In this document: piece by piece, positions 1 to 9,187 of the stretch
Position numbering within the stretch: the first letter of the stretch is position 1
How the letters are laid out: each line of letters starts with the position of its first letter
DNA from: Euprymna scolopes
Lineage: Eukaryota; Mollusca; Cephalopoda; Sepiida; Sepiolidae
NCBI GenBank assembly: GCA_024364805.1
Contig: CM044500.1
Span: 77,020,510 to 77,041,233 of the forward strand
Length of the DNA: 20,724 nt
Direction: 5' to 3'
The notes under the pieces: generated by a model
Seen by the model: the letters and a program-made list of their open reading frames with translations, nothing else
Told to the model about the DNA's origin: nothing
Database searches by the model: none
Made by a program: the position numbers and the translations under genes

Positions 1-25
1 GCAGTGTGAATTTCGGAAAAAAATG

Positions 26-70
26 CATTTAACCTATCGCAGATTAGCACCTACATAATCCGGCTTCTAA
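26..70 (+). repeat. 45-bp dispersed repeat, copy 1
   Basis: This segment recurs in the same orientation at 1103-1147, with 40 of 45 positions identical and no gaps (shared core TTAGCACCTA.ATAATCCG). I do not recognise the family. The two copies lie 1,077 bp apart, so they could be two insertions of one repeat or the flanks of a larger unit. Nothing coding is associated. Confidence 0.6.
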
Positions 71-609
71 GGATACCAGTGTCTTCAGACAGCCTGATCT
101 GGTAGAACCATTTTTCGAAACGAAGGCTAACAATACTTATATATAACAACCATACAAATTTATAAATGAAACTCATTAGAGCATCGTTCAACTGTATTCC
201 GCCATTTCTTACGACATTTTTGAGCTTAAGTAAAATTTCGACGCAAGAAGTTTTAAAATATTCTTAGATACTTTAGTTATTTTTGTCATAGCGTTTGAAA
301 TCAAACTCGCATATAGATACTTCCATTTGGAAATACGAGAGTGAAAAACGGTTTCGCTACAGGAAATCTCTGTAAGAGAAGCCATGCAACCATTCGAATA
401 AAAGCAAGAAATGCATTTGCAGATGGCGTTCCGTGGTCCAACGCCTTCACTTGCAGTACTGCCCATTTTTTGTTGAAACTAATGCATTTGATAGCACAAT
501 GAAATCGAAATCCCGCAGTGATTTCAAACATCTGTTCCGACTTTCTCTCGCTTAATCCAGCTTTCTCAATATTTTTACTTTTCTGCGTATGTCTATATAC
601 TAATATATG
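71..609. other. No gene; unrecognised sequence
   Basis: Two overlapping minus-strand open frames (209-466 and 301-654) run through here. Neither translation matches a family I know, and the longer one reads into the CA microsatellite, which gives it artificial Cys/Val repeats. I treat both as chance open frames. Confidence 0.5.
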
Positions 610-652
610 CACACACACACACCCACACACACACACACACGCGCACACACGC

Positions 653-684
<32 letters not shown>
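610..684. repeat. Compound (AC)n(AT)n microsatellite
   Basis: An AC tract of about 40 bp, with single CCC and GCGC interruptions, passes through a short GCATG junction into about 30 bp of AT dinucleotides. The open frame on the plus strand across it is made of His-Thr and Ile-Tyr repeats and is not a gene. Confidence 0.95.
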
Positions 685-687
<3 letters not shown>

Positions 688-969
688 CAGAGAGGCAGTA
701 AAATGGAAAAGTGTATATTTATGCAGAGAGATAAATAGATAAATAGACAGACAGCTGTGTGTGAGGTAAATAAATTACGCTTCCGTAAAAAATGGATTTT
801 TTGTCACTATTGTAAAAATTAAATAATGTTTTTGTTTACATATGACATCATTCACTCAGCTTCTACTAACAAAGTCCAAAAATAAAACGCATCACGTCTA
901 AAGCAGATTTTGATTTAAAATCTTGCTATACATTAGTATACACTGTAACCATGTTTGAGAATATCACTG

Positions 970-1011
970 TTTCTCTCTCTCTCTCTCTTTCCCCTCTCTC
1001 TCTATATATAT

Positions 1012-1046
<35 letters not shown>

Positions 1047-1052
1047 TTATAT
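970..1052. repeat. Compound (TC)n(TA)n microsatellite
   Basis: TC dinucleotides, broken once by TTTCCCC, run into TA dinucleotides with a few interruptions. The 5'-TC to TA-3' order is the same as in the locus at 3371-3448, which may mean both derive from similar seeds. Confidence 0.9.
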
Positions 1053-1102
1053 AATCTAAAGCATCTCTAAGTAATACGAAATATAAAAATAAAGAAGAAA
1101 CA

Positions 1103-1147
1103 CATTTAACTTACCGCTGATTAGCACCTATATAATCCGACTTCTAA
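1103..1147 (+). repeat. 45-bp dispersed repeat, copy 2
   Basis: Same-strand partner of 26-70, with five substitutions in 45 ungapped positions. It lies about 50 bp after the compound microsatellite. The flanking sequences of the two copies do not obviously match, so the repeat is either short or its outer parts have decayed. Confidence 0.6.
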
Positions 1148-1522
1148 AAAGTGTTTTAATTATAAAAGAGAATCCAATTATATAAGAAAAAAAACCTTAA
1201 CTAAAATTGTTTAAAAAAAAATAGAATTAGAACTGCCACAAGCCAATTTCTCCAAAGTCTTTAATAAGAAAAAAGTATTTAACTATATAAGGACGGAAAA
1301 AGAAAATCATTCAGTAAAATTTTGGAAATAGAAAACGGCGATTCCCAGCTGCCTATCATGTAGCTGTTAGTATCTATGTTGTGTCGCCGCCAGAGTAAAA
1401 GATTAAGTTAGGAAATTCAATTAAAGTACAGAATAACTAACGTATTACAGCTCAGTTAGCATACCGTTATGTTTTAACGGTGCGTAAAATATGCAATAAC
1501 CACTGAATTAGCATTTGAAAAA
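1148..1522. other. No gene; AT-rich spacer
   Basis: I see no open frame of note, no RNA gene and no terminal repeats. A small inverted pair around TACCGTTATG...AACGGTG (about 1463-1484) is too short to interpret. Confidence 0.5.
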
Positions 1523-1638
1523 TGTTTATCTGTGTATTTGAGATACAAATGGTGGCGGACACAGTTGATTAAGTTGAATTTGAGAAAGTGAGTTAAAACT
1601 AAATAGCTATTCGAAATACTGTCAGAACCCACCGATTA
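1523..1638 (+). repeat. Half-copy of palindromic repeat family (left arm only)
   Basis: Aligns without gaps to 5155-5270, with 106 of 116 positions identical, including GATACAAATGG.GGCGGACAC and CAGAACCCACCGATTA. In the copy at 5115-5530 this sequence is the left arm of a palindrome. Here the match stops at the axis and no right arm follows. It is non-coding and looks like a truncated non-autonomous DNA element. The high identity suggests the family was active fairly recently, or that the arms have exchanged sequence. Confidence 0.8.
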
Positions 1639-2763
1639 TTACCAATGGCCTTTAAAGTTTCAATAAATTCGTCACACATGTTTATGCCCAAGGACAAAAT
1701 ACGTCAGTTCAAATGCTCACAATTCGGCAACGAGGCTGAGAGTAATTCTTTCGAAACAGACAGTTTTCTTTATAAAGATATAAATAATGTAAATTGCATG
1801 TAAGTTTTGTAAATTACCAACATTTGATTATTTTGTATTGTGTTTTTTTAATATACAAATTGTCTTGCATAAGGTGCAAATAAATGCAATATTTATTTAA
1901 TGTTTGTTTTATGAAAAAAATAGCTATAAGAATAGAATTGTTGACACGTCTCACGTGATAAATTTTACGGACATTTTAAATGTTTTTAAATGCAGCAACT
2001 GCTTCATCTATGGTCTGTTAAGTATTATCAAATGTTATCTGTTGAAAAACGTCGGTGCTTAATTTTAAGGATCCCCTAAATAATGGATTTTATCTTTTTG
2101 TCTTGTACATTGCTAAACTTCGATTTGGTTTATCTTTATTATTTTCGTAAGAACAAACAAAAATAAGCTCATCATAATCGTATCTAATTCGTTAACATCT
2201 TCCACGATTTAAATAAAGGTGAAATGGCGCTATATTACCAATAGCATCCCCTTACTTCCTAGATATAATTGTGTCTGTGTGTGGGAAGCTGAACAAATGG
2301 GCGTAGCGCTCGTTTAGTTGATGCAAGGATAAAATGAGGGTTTTGTATGGAAATACGATTTATATGTTCAAATTTAAATTTGTTTCAAAGGCATTAATAT
2401 TTACGTAAAATATATTTCATGTTGGAAGGCTTTGTTTAATTTTGAACATGAGAGACACTGTGTTCGTTCAATGTCTATAAAATGCAGTCTTATATTCCTA
2501 AATAAAACAGTAGTTTACCAATACAAAATATGTATAAATAATATTCGAATCTTGAGGGAGCGATGCATGTTTCACGCTGAAAGTAATGTTTATGTAAGAT
2601 AATACAACGGAATGTAAAAATATGAAAATATACATTGGATAATCATAACTACATATATGATAAAAAGGTTGGTTTGTTGGTTGTTTTTTTTTACGGCATA
2701 TTCACCCTTTTCATGTCATTTAATACCGAATCCAGTGATTCGGAAGAAAATATTTTTAATAGA
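1639..2763. other. No gene; AT-rich spacer
   Basis: About 1.1 kb in which I see no coding region, RNA gene, terminal inverted repeat or known element. Open frames near the end (about 2635-2919) owe their length to the adjoining TA microsatellite. Confidence 0.5.
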
Positions 2764-2764
2764 A

Positions 2765-2859
<95 letters not shown>
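2764..2859. repeat. Long (TA)n microsatellite
   Basis: An almost uninterrupted run of TA dinucleotides of about 90 bp. Three overlapping open frames in this area encode only Ile-Tyr repeats from the tract and are artefacts. Because the tract is perfect, its assembled length may be unreliable. Confidence 0.97.
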
Positions 2860-2860
<1 letters not shown>

Positions 2861-3370
2861 AGTCGGTTTCTATTGAACCCATAGTTGCGACCCTAACAGG
2901 TACTACAACTCTGGGTTAGAGTGAACCTGGGAGGAATGGCAATTAAGGGGTGGTTCCACACTCCTCAAAGCCCGCACACTGGGGCCTCACCATTAGATAT
3001 AGTTTAAGGTCATATACAGGGTCTGATAAAAAGGGTCAAACAAAAAGAATCTATGATGTTCAATAAATGATAATCTGTTGTCTAAATGCATACATGAGAG
3101 TATTTCTTGTGGAAAGGACATTGTGGTTTATACCTAATGAAAATACAATGCTCGTTCGTAAAAAAATAATTGTTTTTTTTCTGTTATCACAATCCTAAAA
3201 GTAATCCATAAATAAATATTTTATCGATTTATTGACTATATATTTTATTTAATTTGTTGTCAAAAACATATATACACAATCAATTAAGCATATCATGCAC
3301 GGTGATTGGGCTGAAGTTTAGAATTTCGCTAAGTCTAGCTAGTGTGAAGACAGGATGGAGCACGCACGAG
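2860..3370. other. No gene; spacer between microsatellites
   Basis: Begins with a less AT-rich stretch (about 2865-2990), then returns to AT-rich sequence. The former could be part of an unrecognised dispersed repeat, but it has no partner in this window. No gene seen. Confidence 0.45.
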
Positions 3371-3386
3371 TATCTCTCTCTCTATA

Positions 3387-3448
<62 letters not shown>
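3371..3448. repeat. Compound (TC)n(TA)n microsatellite
   Basis: TC dinucleotides with one TATATA interruption, followed by about 28 bp of TA. The plus-strand open frame across it (about 3254-3628) has its middle built from Ser-Leu and Ile-Tyr repeats and is not supported as a gene. Confidence 0.95.
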
Positions 3449-3451
<3 letters not shown>

Positions 3452-4072
3452 GAAATATCTGGTTTGTTCAAAATCGATAAAACCATATTTCTATATTACC
3501 AATTCAATTGGAATCTTCAGACGAGGAATGTTTTCGTATGTTATTATAATAAATTAACATTGCAAATTATAATAATATTAAATAAAATAAAAATGTTTTT
3601 CGTAAGTGCGAGACTGTCCGCTATTTAATTTCCGGTAGAAATGAGCCTTTCACTTAATGCACCACGAGTTGACGACGTTCGAATTACAAGATTTCATTAT
3701 CTGGTTACTCGATAAGTACAAAAAACATTCCCTACTTTTTAAAATTGAAATTAATTTGTTTATCTTCTTAATTTTTTTTTCATATTCATTTGTTTATCTT
3801 AAGGCTTTTCACCCATCAAACATTACGTTTTAATTGTTTAGTTTTTTTCCGCGGCATCTAACGACATCTCGATTTCCAAGAATCCTGATTTCCAAGAATC
3901 CGTTTTTTTTTTTTTGCTTAAAGCTTTCCTCGCCAAGCCTACCTGAAATAAATTTGTCCAATTCTTCATTTCTTATGTTATTGAAAAAAATAGTATCCAT
4001 TTTTTTCTAGATAATTCATTTGCTGTTTTTATTGAAAACTTTTTTCCCTTTTATTTTTGATAAAATTTTACA
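3449..4072. other. No gene; AT-rich spacer
   Basis: Mostly poly-T-rich sequence with no coding signal. It contains one short tandem duplication, listed separately, and ends at the TTAA target site of the foldback element. Confidence 0.5.
3871..3902 (+). repeat. 16-bp tandem duplication
   Basis: GATTTCCAAGAATCCT is followed directly by GATTTCCAAGAATCCG, two units with one difference, then a poly-T run. This is most simply replication slippage. Confidence 0.85.
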
Positions 4073-4076
4073 TTAA

Positions 4077-4682
4077 GGATCGTCTCACGTTCGTATATAA
4101 CAAAATATTTTTTGTAGATTTCGGTGTGCTAGAAAGGAATCTGCAAACCATTTCCGTCGCAAAAATAGTTTTCATCATATGAAGAAATTACTTTTTTCGA
4201 AAAGTGGGTGATCACTTTTCCATGTAAATTTAACTTAAAATTAGCACCCACTTTCTGGCCACTTAAGAGAGGATGGGTTTTTTTCGTGTTTATTGTCTAA
4301 AAGGCGTTTGACAGGGCAGTTTGGTACGCGAGTGCATATTTAACATCCTTCGTTTATGCTCGTGTGTAGCGTAAATGAAGGCTACGGCTGTGAAATGGCA
4401 AATAGTCCCAGACGGCAGAGGTTATTACCATGCAAAAAAACTCAAACAAAAAACTTTTTAGCCAAGAAACACACAGAAAAATGCCCCTCTCTCAGGTGGC
4501 CAGAAAGTGGGTACTCATTCTAAGTTAAATTTACATCGAAAAGTGATCACCCGCTTTTCAAAAAAGTAATTTCTTCATATCATAAAAATGTTTTGTTGCG
4601 ACGGAAACGGTTTGCAGACTCGTTCTTAGCACACCGAAATCTACAATAAAATATTCTGTTATATACGAACGTGAGACGGGCC
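4077..4682. mobile_element. 606-bp foldback (hairpin) DNA element with TTAA target duplication
   Basis: The left end GGATCGTCTCACGTTCG and the reverse complement of the right end, GGCCCGTCTCACGTTCG, match except for two bases. Both ends are flanked by TTAA (4073-4076 and 4683-4686). The strong arms are about 4077-4272 and 4486-4682, pairing over nearly 200 bp with scattered mismatches and small gaps (for example AGAAATTACTTTTTT and CCCACTTTCTGGCCAC in both). Weaker pairing continues inward to a 14-bp apex hairpin at 4347-4381, so essentially the whole element is one imperfect palindrome. It has no open reading frame and must have been mobilised in trans. A TTAA duplication is typical of piggyBac-type transposases, and some other superfamilies also favour it, so the superfamily is inferred. 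It resembles a MITE or foldback element. Confidence 0.88.
4347..4381. other. Apex hairpin of the foldback element
   Basis: CCTTCGTTTATGCT (4347-4360) can pair over all 14 positions with AGCGTAAATGAAGG (4368-4381) in RNA, using two G-U wobbles, around a 7-base loop. It sits within about 15 bp of the midpoint of the element. The wobble positions suggest either ordinary decay or retained RNA-level pairing; sequence alone does not distinguish these. Confidence 0.7.
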
Positions 4683-4686
4683 TTAA

Positions 4687-4786
4687 AGTAAAATAATACC
4701 GGATTTTTGGGGCAGATTTGTCAAACCAGGTAATCACTTAAATGCACTCTTGCAAGTCGTCACCCGTATCGAGCAAAAGTTTAAAA
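4687..4786. other. Unassigned 100-bp spacer
   Basis: Lies between the foldback element and the first tandem palindromic copy. I see no structure in it. The left arm expected for the copy at 4787 is missing here. Confidence 0.4.
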
Positions 4787-5114
4787 CCACCGAATATATG
4801 TCAGCCTATGTCACAGTAACATATATTGAGTGAGTTCCTAACAGTATTTTGTATAGTTTTTAGTTTTAACTAATTTTCCCAAAATTTTCCAAAACTTAAC
4901 GTGTTCGATACAGTCTGAGGCCATCTGTATTTTTCAAATATACCTATGAGCACTGCATGTTTTCGAACCGATTAAACATTTTACATTACATACACACACT
5001 AATGTCTTATCCAGTTAGCTAGAAAATTAACTTATCTTGCCTTTGATAACATTTATTTGTAATATATTTATTTTTTGACAACTTTTTTTGTATCTGTGTT
5101 TAGTAATACAAACC
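4787..5114 (+). repeat. Palindromic repeat family, tandem copy 1 (left arm missing)
   Basis: Starts at the arm-axis junction CCACCGA, keeps the axis CTATGTCAC.GTAACATA, and then the full right arm. The right arm is the inverted counterpart of the 5155-5270 sequence, recognisable as GTATAGTTTTTAGTTTTAAC and GCCATCTGTATTTTTCAAAT. A tail follows (ATTAAACATTTTACATTA, then TTATCCAGTTAG.TAG) that is repeated after copy 2. It abuts copy 2 directly. Non-coding. Confidence 0.75.
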
Positions 5115-5530
5115 CTTTTTATTGAATGTAACGTTTAGTCGGCTCGAAAAACAGTGTCTATCGGTGTATTTGAGATACAAATGGCGGCGGACACTGTTGA
5201 TTACGTTAAATCTGAGAAAGTGAGTTAAAACTAAAAAGCTATACAAAATACTGTCAGAACCCACCGATTACGTCAGTCTATGTCACGTTAACATATAATC
5301 GGAGGGTTTCTGACACTGTTTCGTATGGTTTTTAGTTTTAACTTACTTTCACAAACTTTACGTATTCAACAGAGACCGCGACCAGTTGTGTGTTTTCGGT
5401 CCGATTAAACATTTTACATTAAATAAAAACACTAAACAATTATCCAGTTAGGTAGAAACATAACTTACCTTACCTTTGCTTTCATTTATTTGTTTTTGGA
5501 CAGCTTTTTCGAATTTGTGTATAATAAGCC
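5115..5530 (+). repeat. Palindromic repeat family, tandem copy 2 (most complete)
   Basis: Left arm about 5115-5270, axis 5271-5295, right arm about 5296-5430, then a tail of about 100 bp shared with copy 1. The arms are inverted repeats: CTGTCAGAACCCACCGATTA on the left mirrors TAATCGGAGGGTTTCTGACA on the right, and GTTTAGTCGG at the left edge mirrors CCGATTAAAC at the right. Compared with copy 1, the right arm has lost about 40 bp. No coding capacity and no clear target duplication, so it could be a palindromic MITE or a satellite-like unit. The arms alone are 91 percent identical to 1523-1638. Confidence 0.78.
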
Positions 5531-5858
5531 CCCTCACCCAAATATTAATTAATAACTCACATTTTTGTATACAGAAAACAAAAAAAAAAGAAAACGATTT
5601 AATGTTTCAACATTTTAGCTAGGTTCAGCTTCATCCACTGATTGCTGGTCGAGCCTAAACCATGAATGACGTAACCTCCCGAGGATCCGGATCAAATTCT
5701 GCGAGAGGACAATTTTTTAAAAATTATTTTCGCCTTCTTTTTCACTTTTTGGAGTGGATTGCTGCACTAACAATATAAGAAACATGCATTTTCTCTTTTT
5801 ATTAGATTTTTCCATTACACCAAATTGAGCCACTGCAACGCGTGGTAGGTTAGAGCTA
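5531..5858. other. No gene; spacer
   Basis: Contains a short A-rich run (about 5578-5594) and a less AT-rich stretch around 5640-5700 with no match elsewhere in the window. No gene or known element recognised. Confidence 0.45.

Positions 5859-5952
<94 letters not shown>
5859..5952. repeat. Long (AT)n microsatellite
   Basis: A perfect AT dinucleotide run of over 90 bp, ending in ATGGGGGG. Assembled length may be unreliable. Confidence 0.97.
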
Positions 5953-5954
<2 letters not shown>

Positions 5955-6545
5955 GGGGATCTTCCAATTTTCCGATTTTAATCATGTCGAAATGTGCACG
6001 GTTTTTCCTTTTGACGGATTGATTGTTGCTATTTCTTCTGATGAGTTAAGGGCATAATAGTTTCAATGATTGATATACTAATTAAATGATTGATTTTGCG
6101 TCACGAAACAGATACTGTAAAGAATTGTAAACGTGAACTGAATTAAAGGAATAACTTATAATTTTGTAAACATCATGCACTTTGGAATATAGTCTTTTAT
6201 CATTTATTCACTATATTGTTCTGTAATTACATTGAGTTTCTTAAATAAAGATTGGTATATATTATAAGAAAATTTATTTCCACAGAAAACTATATACATA
6301 TGCATATATATATATATGTGCATATATATAATTACAGATAAACAACAATGTATTTAAATAGATTTATAAAAGAGTACTCAATAATAAAAAGGCAACGTAT
6401 ACTTTTATTTATATTACAATACGTATTTTCAATCTGACCGTCGTCCCTCATCTGTAATGAAGCAGATACATCAAATCCATTGCCAATGTAACTGATAAAT
6501 AATTGGATCATTGTATCTCTTCACTAGCTATCTCACTTTCGATGC
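5953..6545. other. No gene; AT-rich spacer
   Basis: Nothing coding. A short degenerate AT/GCAT tract lies around 6293-6331. Confidence 0.5.
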
Positions 6546-6795
6546 AGTCTTCTACTTGTGAAAAAGCCGAGTACATCCTAAAATGGAGTACTATTGCCAC
6601 ATCTGGGCAGTAGTTGCTTGGGGAAATTATCCTGTCTTGACAGAGTTCAAAATTGGCTTCGGAACTTGGTGGGTGATGTCATTCTTCCCCGCAAATTATT
6701 TCCCACAGAAGGGCTCTTACTAGACCCTCTCCCTTCTGTCATTATTTTCACGGCGACTTATCGTCTTATTTCCAATCTATGTTCCCCCTTCTCAA
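6546..6795 (+). mobile_element. LINE 3' fragment A (post-RT part of ORF2, decayed)
   Basis: Three short translated stretches in different frames fit, in order, the C-terminal region after the reverse transcriptase domain of Jockey/CR1-group non-LTR retrotransposons. They are HPKMEYYCHIW (about 6573-6605), LDRVQNWLRNLVGDV (about 6634-6680) and SHRRALTRPSPF...YFHGDLSSYF (about 6700-6778). In the family as I remember it, these read roughly as RPKMEYCCHIWAGA, LDRVQKRLRNLVGD and LSHRRNVASLSLFYRYFHG. Frame changes and later stops show it is dead. The copy is 5'-truncated, as usual for LINEs, and its RT core is absent. The clade within the Jockey/CR1 group is not certain. Confidence 0.75.
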
Positions 6796-7390
6796 ACTTT
6801 TAAAATAAACACAAATCTATAACCACTCTCAACAATACCCTTACGCTCTATCTATGCTAAAATCTAAACCTGGATTCTATGAACTATGCCTTTTATCTAA
6901 AACCTTTTTAGCCTGCGAAACTGTTTCCAGCTGACTACAATATGGTTGTTGTCCAGTCCAATATAAACAAGTTATTGCTGAGCCGTCCCTTGAATAATCA
7001 AATTATCTCAAATTCACAATACGCACAAATACTACTCTGTTATACTGATGACTACCGTACACCCATATACTCGTATCCCCGAGTGTCTTTCGAGCCTTGA
7101 TAAATGGTGACTCTCTTGTAAAATGCCGCTACACGACACTAATCGTGTAGTGTAAGATTTGAATTACTATAAAAACTGGTGTAGTGAGTTCAATCTCAGC
7201 TACGGCCGCGCTGGATGGATGATGGGATCATGTAAAAATACAACTAATAAAAATGAAATATAAATAAAAATAGATAACATGTGAAAAATATACGTTAAAA
7301 TGTAGTTATATACGTTTATTACTAATGGTAAAAGAAGCTAACTTATTAGATTAATATAAAGTTATAAGTAAAAAAAACACGGACACAAAC
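6796..7390 (+). other. Sequence after LINE A, with a hairpin and a tRNA-T-arm-like motif
   Basis: This may include the rest of LINE A and its 3' untranslated tail. A perfect 8-bp hairpin, CTACACGA-CACTAA-TCGTGTAG, lies at 7129-7150. At about 7187-7200, TGAGTTCAATCTCA resembles a tRNA T-arm (B-box-like) and is followed by GCTACGGCCGC, then GATGATGGGATCATG near 7218. A tRNA-derived SINE or a LINE tail would both fit. I cannot place a matching A box with confidence. Confidence 0.3.
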
Positions 7391-7433
<43 letters not shown>

Positions 7434-7450
7434 TATATATGTGTGGGGGG
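7391..7450. repeat. (TA)n microsatellite with ACAC interruption
   Basis: About 35 bp of TA, then ACAC, then a second short AT run ending in GTGTGGGGGGG. Confidence 0.93.
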
Positions 7451-8442
7451 GTAAGTGTTAAATGGTAAAGTTATTATCAGTAAAAATAATGATGTACCAA
7501 TAAAAACCAACTTGATATTGGTTATGAATTTATGAGATTATGAGCAATTGTTTCCATTATTTCGATAATTCGACTAATGTTATCATATTAAGTAAAATTT
7601 GCAAAACTTTTCAGTTGATGTAACTAATTAGTTAAAAATCCATAAACGACCACGCTTTTTTTAATCTTTAACTAAAGTGAGAGCACCAATCATTCAAATA
7701 TTTCATTTTTAATATGTTACGTTGTTTAATAAGAAAAATAAGAAAAAAGAACAGTGAAACAAAAAGAAGAAAAGAGAAAACGAAAGAAAGGAACAGTTAG
7801 GTCTACATAAACTAATCCCGGCGTCTTTTCTAACACTAAGGTAACAAAGCGGTTAATGCATCGAACCGAGGCTACAAAAATCTTTCGACAGAGGACGTTA
7901 TTAAAACGGGGTGTGTGCGCTTTCGTGCTATATATTGTTTAATATTCAATTTAATATATATTTCTTTTAGTTTATATTTATAAATAATTCTTCAATTATT
8001 TTTCATTTATTCGTTGATTTGAAAAAGTAAGTTTTAGAAGTTTATTAATTCCAAGAGATATACAACATGTGAGTAAATTTAAAAGTAGTTTAAAATTCAT
8101 ATCTAAGATTACTTTATACTCATGTTTTATTAAAAAAATCTGTAAATAAGATTAATATTACAGGATAGAAGGATAATATTATTATGATTCCATTTCCATT
8201 TGATGACAATCGTTTGTTTTTTGTCGCAAATCAAGTTGTCCAGTTGTGTACAAATTCCAAGAGCGATAGGATCACACTAAAAGTGACACAACGTTCAACG
8301 AGTGAGATCGGATATGCACCGCTCTACAACTCATCCTCTCTACCTATCCAATTTATGACAACACGACTATTATCAGCACCCTCAAAATGCAAACTCGCAC
8401 TGTTCAACACTTAAATACGAGCACACGATGATGAAAATAAAG
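7451..8442. other. No confident gene; one unrecognised open frame
   Basis: Mostly AT-rich. From about 8184 to 8414 a 76-codon plus-strand frame beginning MIPFPFDDNRL has mixed, protein-like composition and less AT bias than its surroundings. It could be the remains of a repeat ORF next to the transposase ghost, or chance. I recognise no domain in it. It is not in the transposase frame at 8443 and shows no DDE-transposase motif. Confidence 0.35.
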
Positions 8443-8913
8443 TTTCTGGGCCCGATTATGGGCTTTGGTCTGGTTTTAAGTGAAGGCCAATTCATGCAAC
8501 CTCACATCCTCGAGTTTGGCTTGAAAGTCAAAATCAAATGGATGTAGTGAGGATTGTGGTGATCCTCTGGTTTGATCAGGTTGACGCTGGTAGACTTGTG
8601 TATGGCAGCAGGATTAACACCTGCACACAAGTCTAAATAAATGCAGGCTTAGCTTCAGAATTTATGCTATGGCTTTCTACCGTATACTTACTGGTCTCCT
8701 TCTTGGCCCAGACCTGAACTCGCTAAACTAAATCGTGCTGTTATACATCGAGAACCTTACTAACATGACCTCACACAACATCAAAACCAGCTTGATCGCC
8801 GCCATCCGCCGAGTATTTGCGAGCCCTCGCCGGCGCTTGTGGAAAAGGATTGCTCCCAGTTTCGGACATGTATGGAGGCGGTGGTTGAGGCTGAAGTCGG
8901 CTACGTTAAATAG
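8443..8913 (+). pseudogene. Tc1/mariner/IS630-type transposase, decayed C-terminal half
   Basis: The translation follows a DDE transposase of this superfamily across several frame changes. FLGPIMGFGLVLSEG and HILEFGLKVK (8443-8535) read in one frame. WQQD (8603-8614), the usual second catalytic Asp context, shifts to APAHKSK-like text (TPAHKSK) by one base. GPDLNSLN (8705-8728) corresponds to the family's SPDLNPLDY, which carries the third acidic-residue region. YIENLTNMTSHN and SLIAAIRRVFA follow (8741-8818), then EKDCSQFRTCMEAVVEAE and GYVK before a stop at 8911-8913. Family proteins end in a very similar VEKACSQFR..IEAVVEAEGGYIE. At least three frame changes and several in-frame stops are visible, and the N-terminal half with the DNA-binding domain and first catalytic Asp is missing. 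A dead element. Confidence 0.85.
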
Positions 8914-9030
8914 CTCTCAGCTGTACTACATAATCAAGTTACCTGAATTGATTTTTTCAATACAAGTTTTAAAATAAATCTGTAGTGTTTTTTTTATGCG
9001 ACACTTTTATCGTTCCACCAAGTACATAGT
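8914..9030 (+). mobile_element. Probable 3' untranslated end of the transposon
   Basis: After the transposase stop come about 85 bp of non-coding sequence (GAATTGATTTTTTCAATACA, an internal inverted pair), then a poly-T run and TATGCGACACTTTTATCGTT at 8996-9015. I infer that the right terminal repeat lies here. I cannot confirm it, because no matching left terminal repeat is visible upstream. Confidence 0.4.
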
Positions 9031-9075
9031 AAAAAATATACTTATATGTCAAAGTGATAGATGTGATATAATACA

Positions 9076-9187
9076 GTGTAGTTATCGCGTTAAACCACCG
9101 GTTCTCGCCAGATTATCGAAGTTAAACAACGTTGAGCCTGGCCAGTGCCAGATGGGTGACCATCTGGGAAGGCAATGCACTGTATGT
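9076..9187 (+). pseudogene. 5S-rRNA-derived sequence (5S pseudogene or head of a SINE)
   Basis: The segment follows 5S rRNA nearly end to end: ATCGCGTT, CACCGGTTCTCG, GAAGTTAAACAACGTTGAGC, GATGGGTGACC.TCTGGGAA. These cover the box A (GAAGTTAA.CAACG) and box C (GATGGGTGACC..CTGGGAA) parts of the 5S internal RNA polymerase III promoter. Both termini have drifted, so the 5S terminal helix is no longer clear, and substitutions are spread along its length. It is therefore not a functional 5S gene. The version matched is the lophotrochozoan or mollusc type as I remember it. Sequence that may be a SINE body follows directly. No T run that would serve as a 5S terminator lies at its end. Confidence 0.8.

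Noticed and set aside
518-742. Open frame with His-Thr and Ile-Tyr repeats
   Set aside because: It is created by the AC/AT compound microsatellite.
2635-2919. Three overlapping open frames with long Ile-Tyr repeats on both strands
   Set aside because: They are translations of the TA microsatellite, which is open in several frames on both strands.
3640-3720. Weak similarity to 4700-4780 (CACTTAATGCACCACGAG against CACTTAAATGCACTCTTGC)
   Set aside because: Too short and too diverged to separate from chance, and it does not extend in either direction.
7840-7880. GGTTCGATGC on the minus strand as a possible tRNA B box
   Set aside because: No matching A box, acceptor stem or anticodon arm could be built around it.
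9076-9187. Functional 5S rRNA gene
   Set aside because: The terminal helix has drifted, substitutions are spread through the body, and no T-run terminator follows at the expected place.
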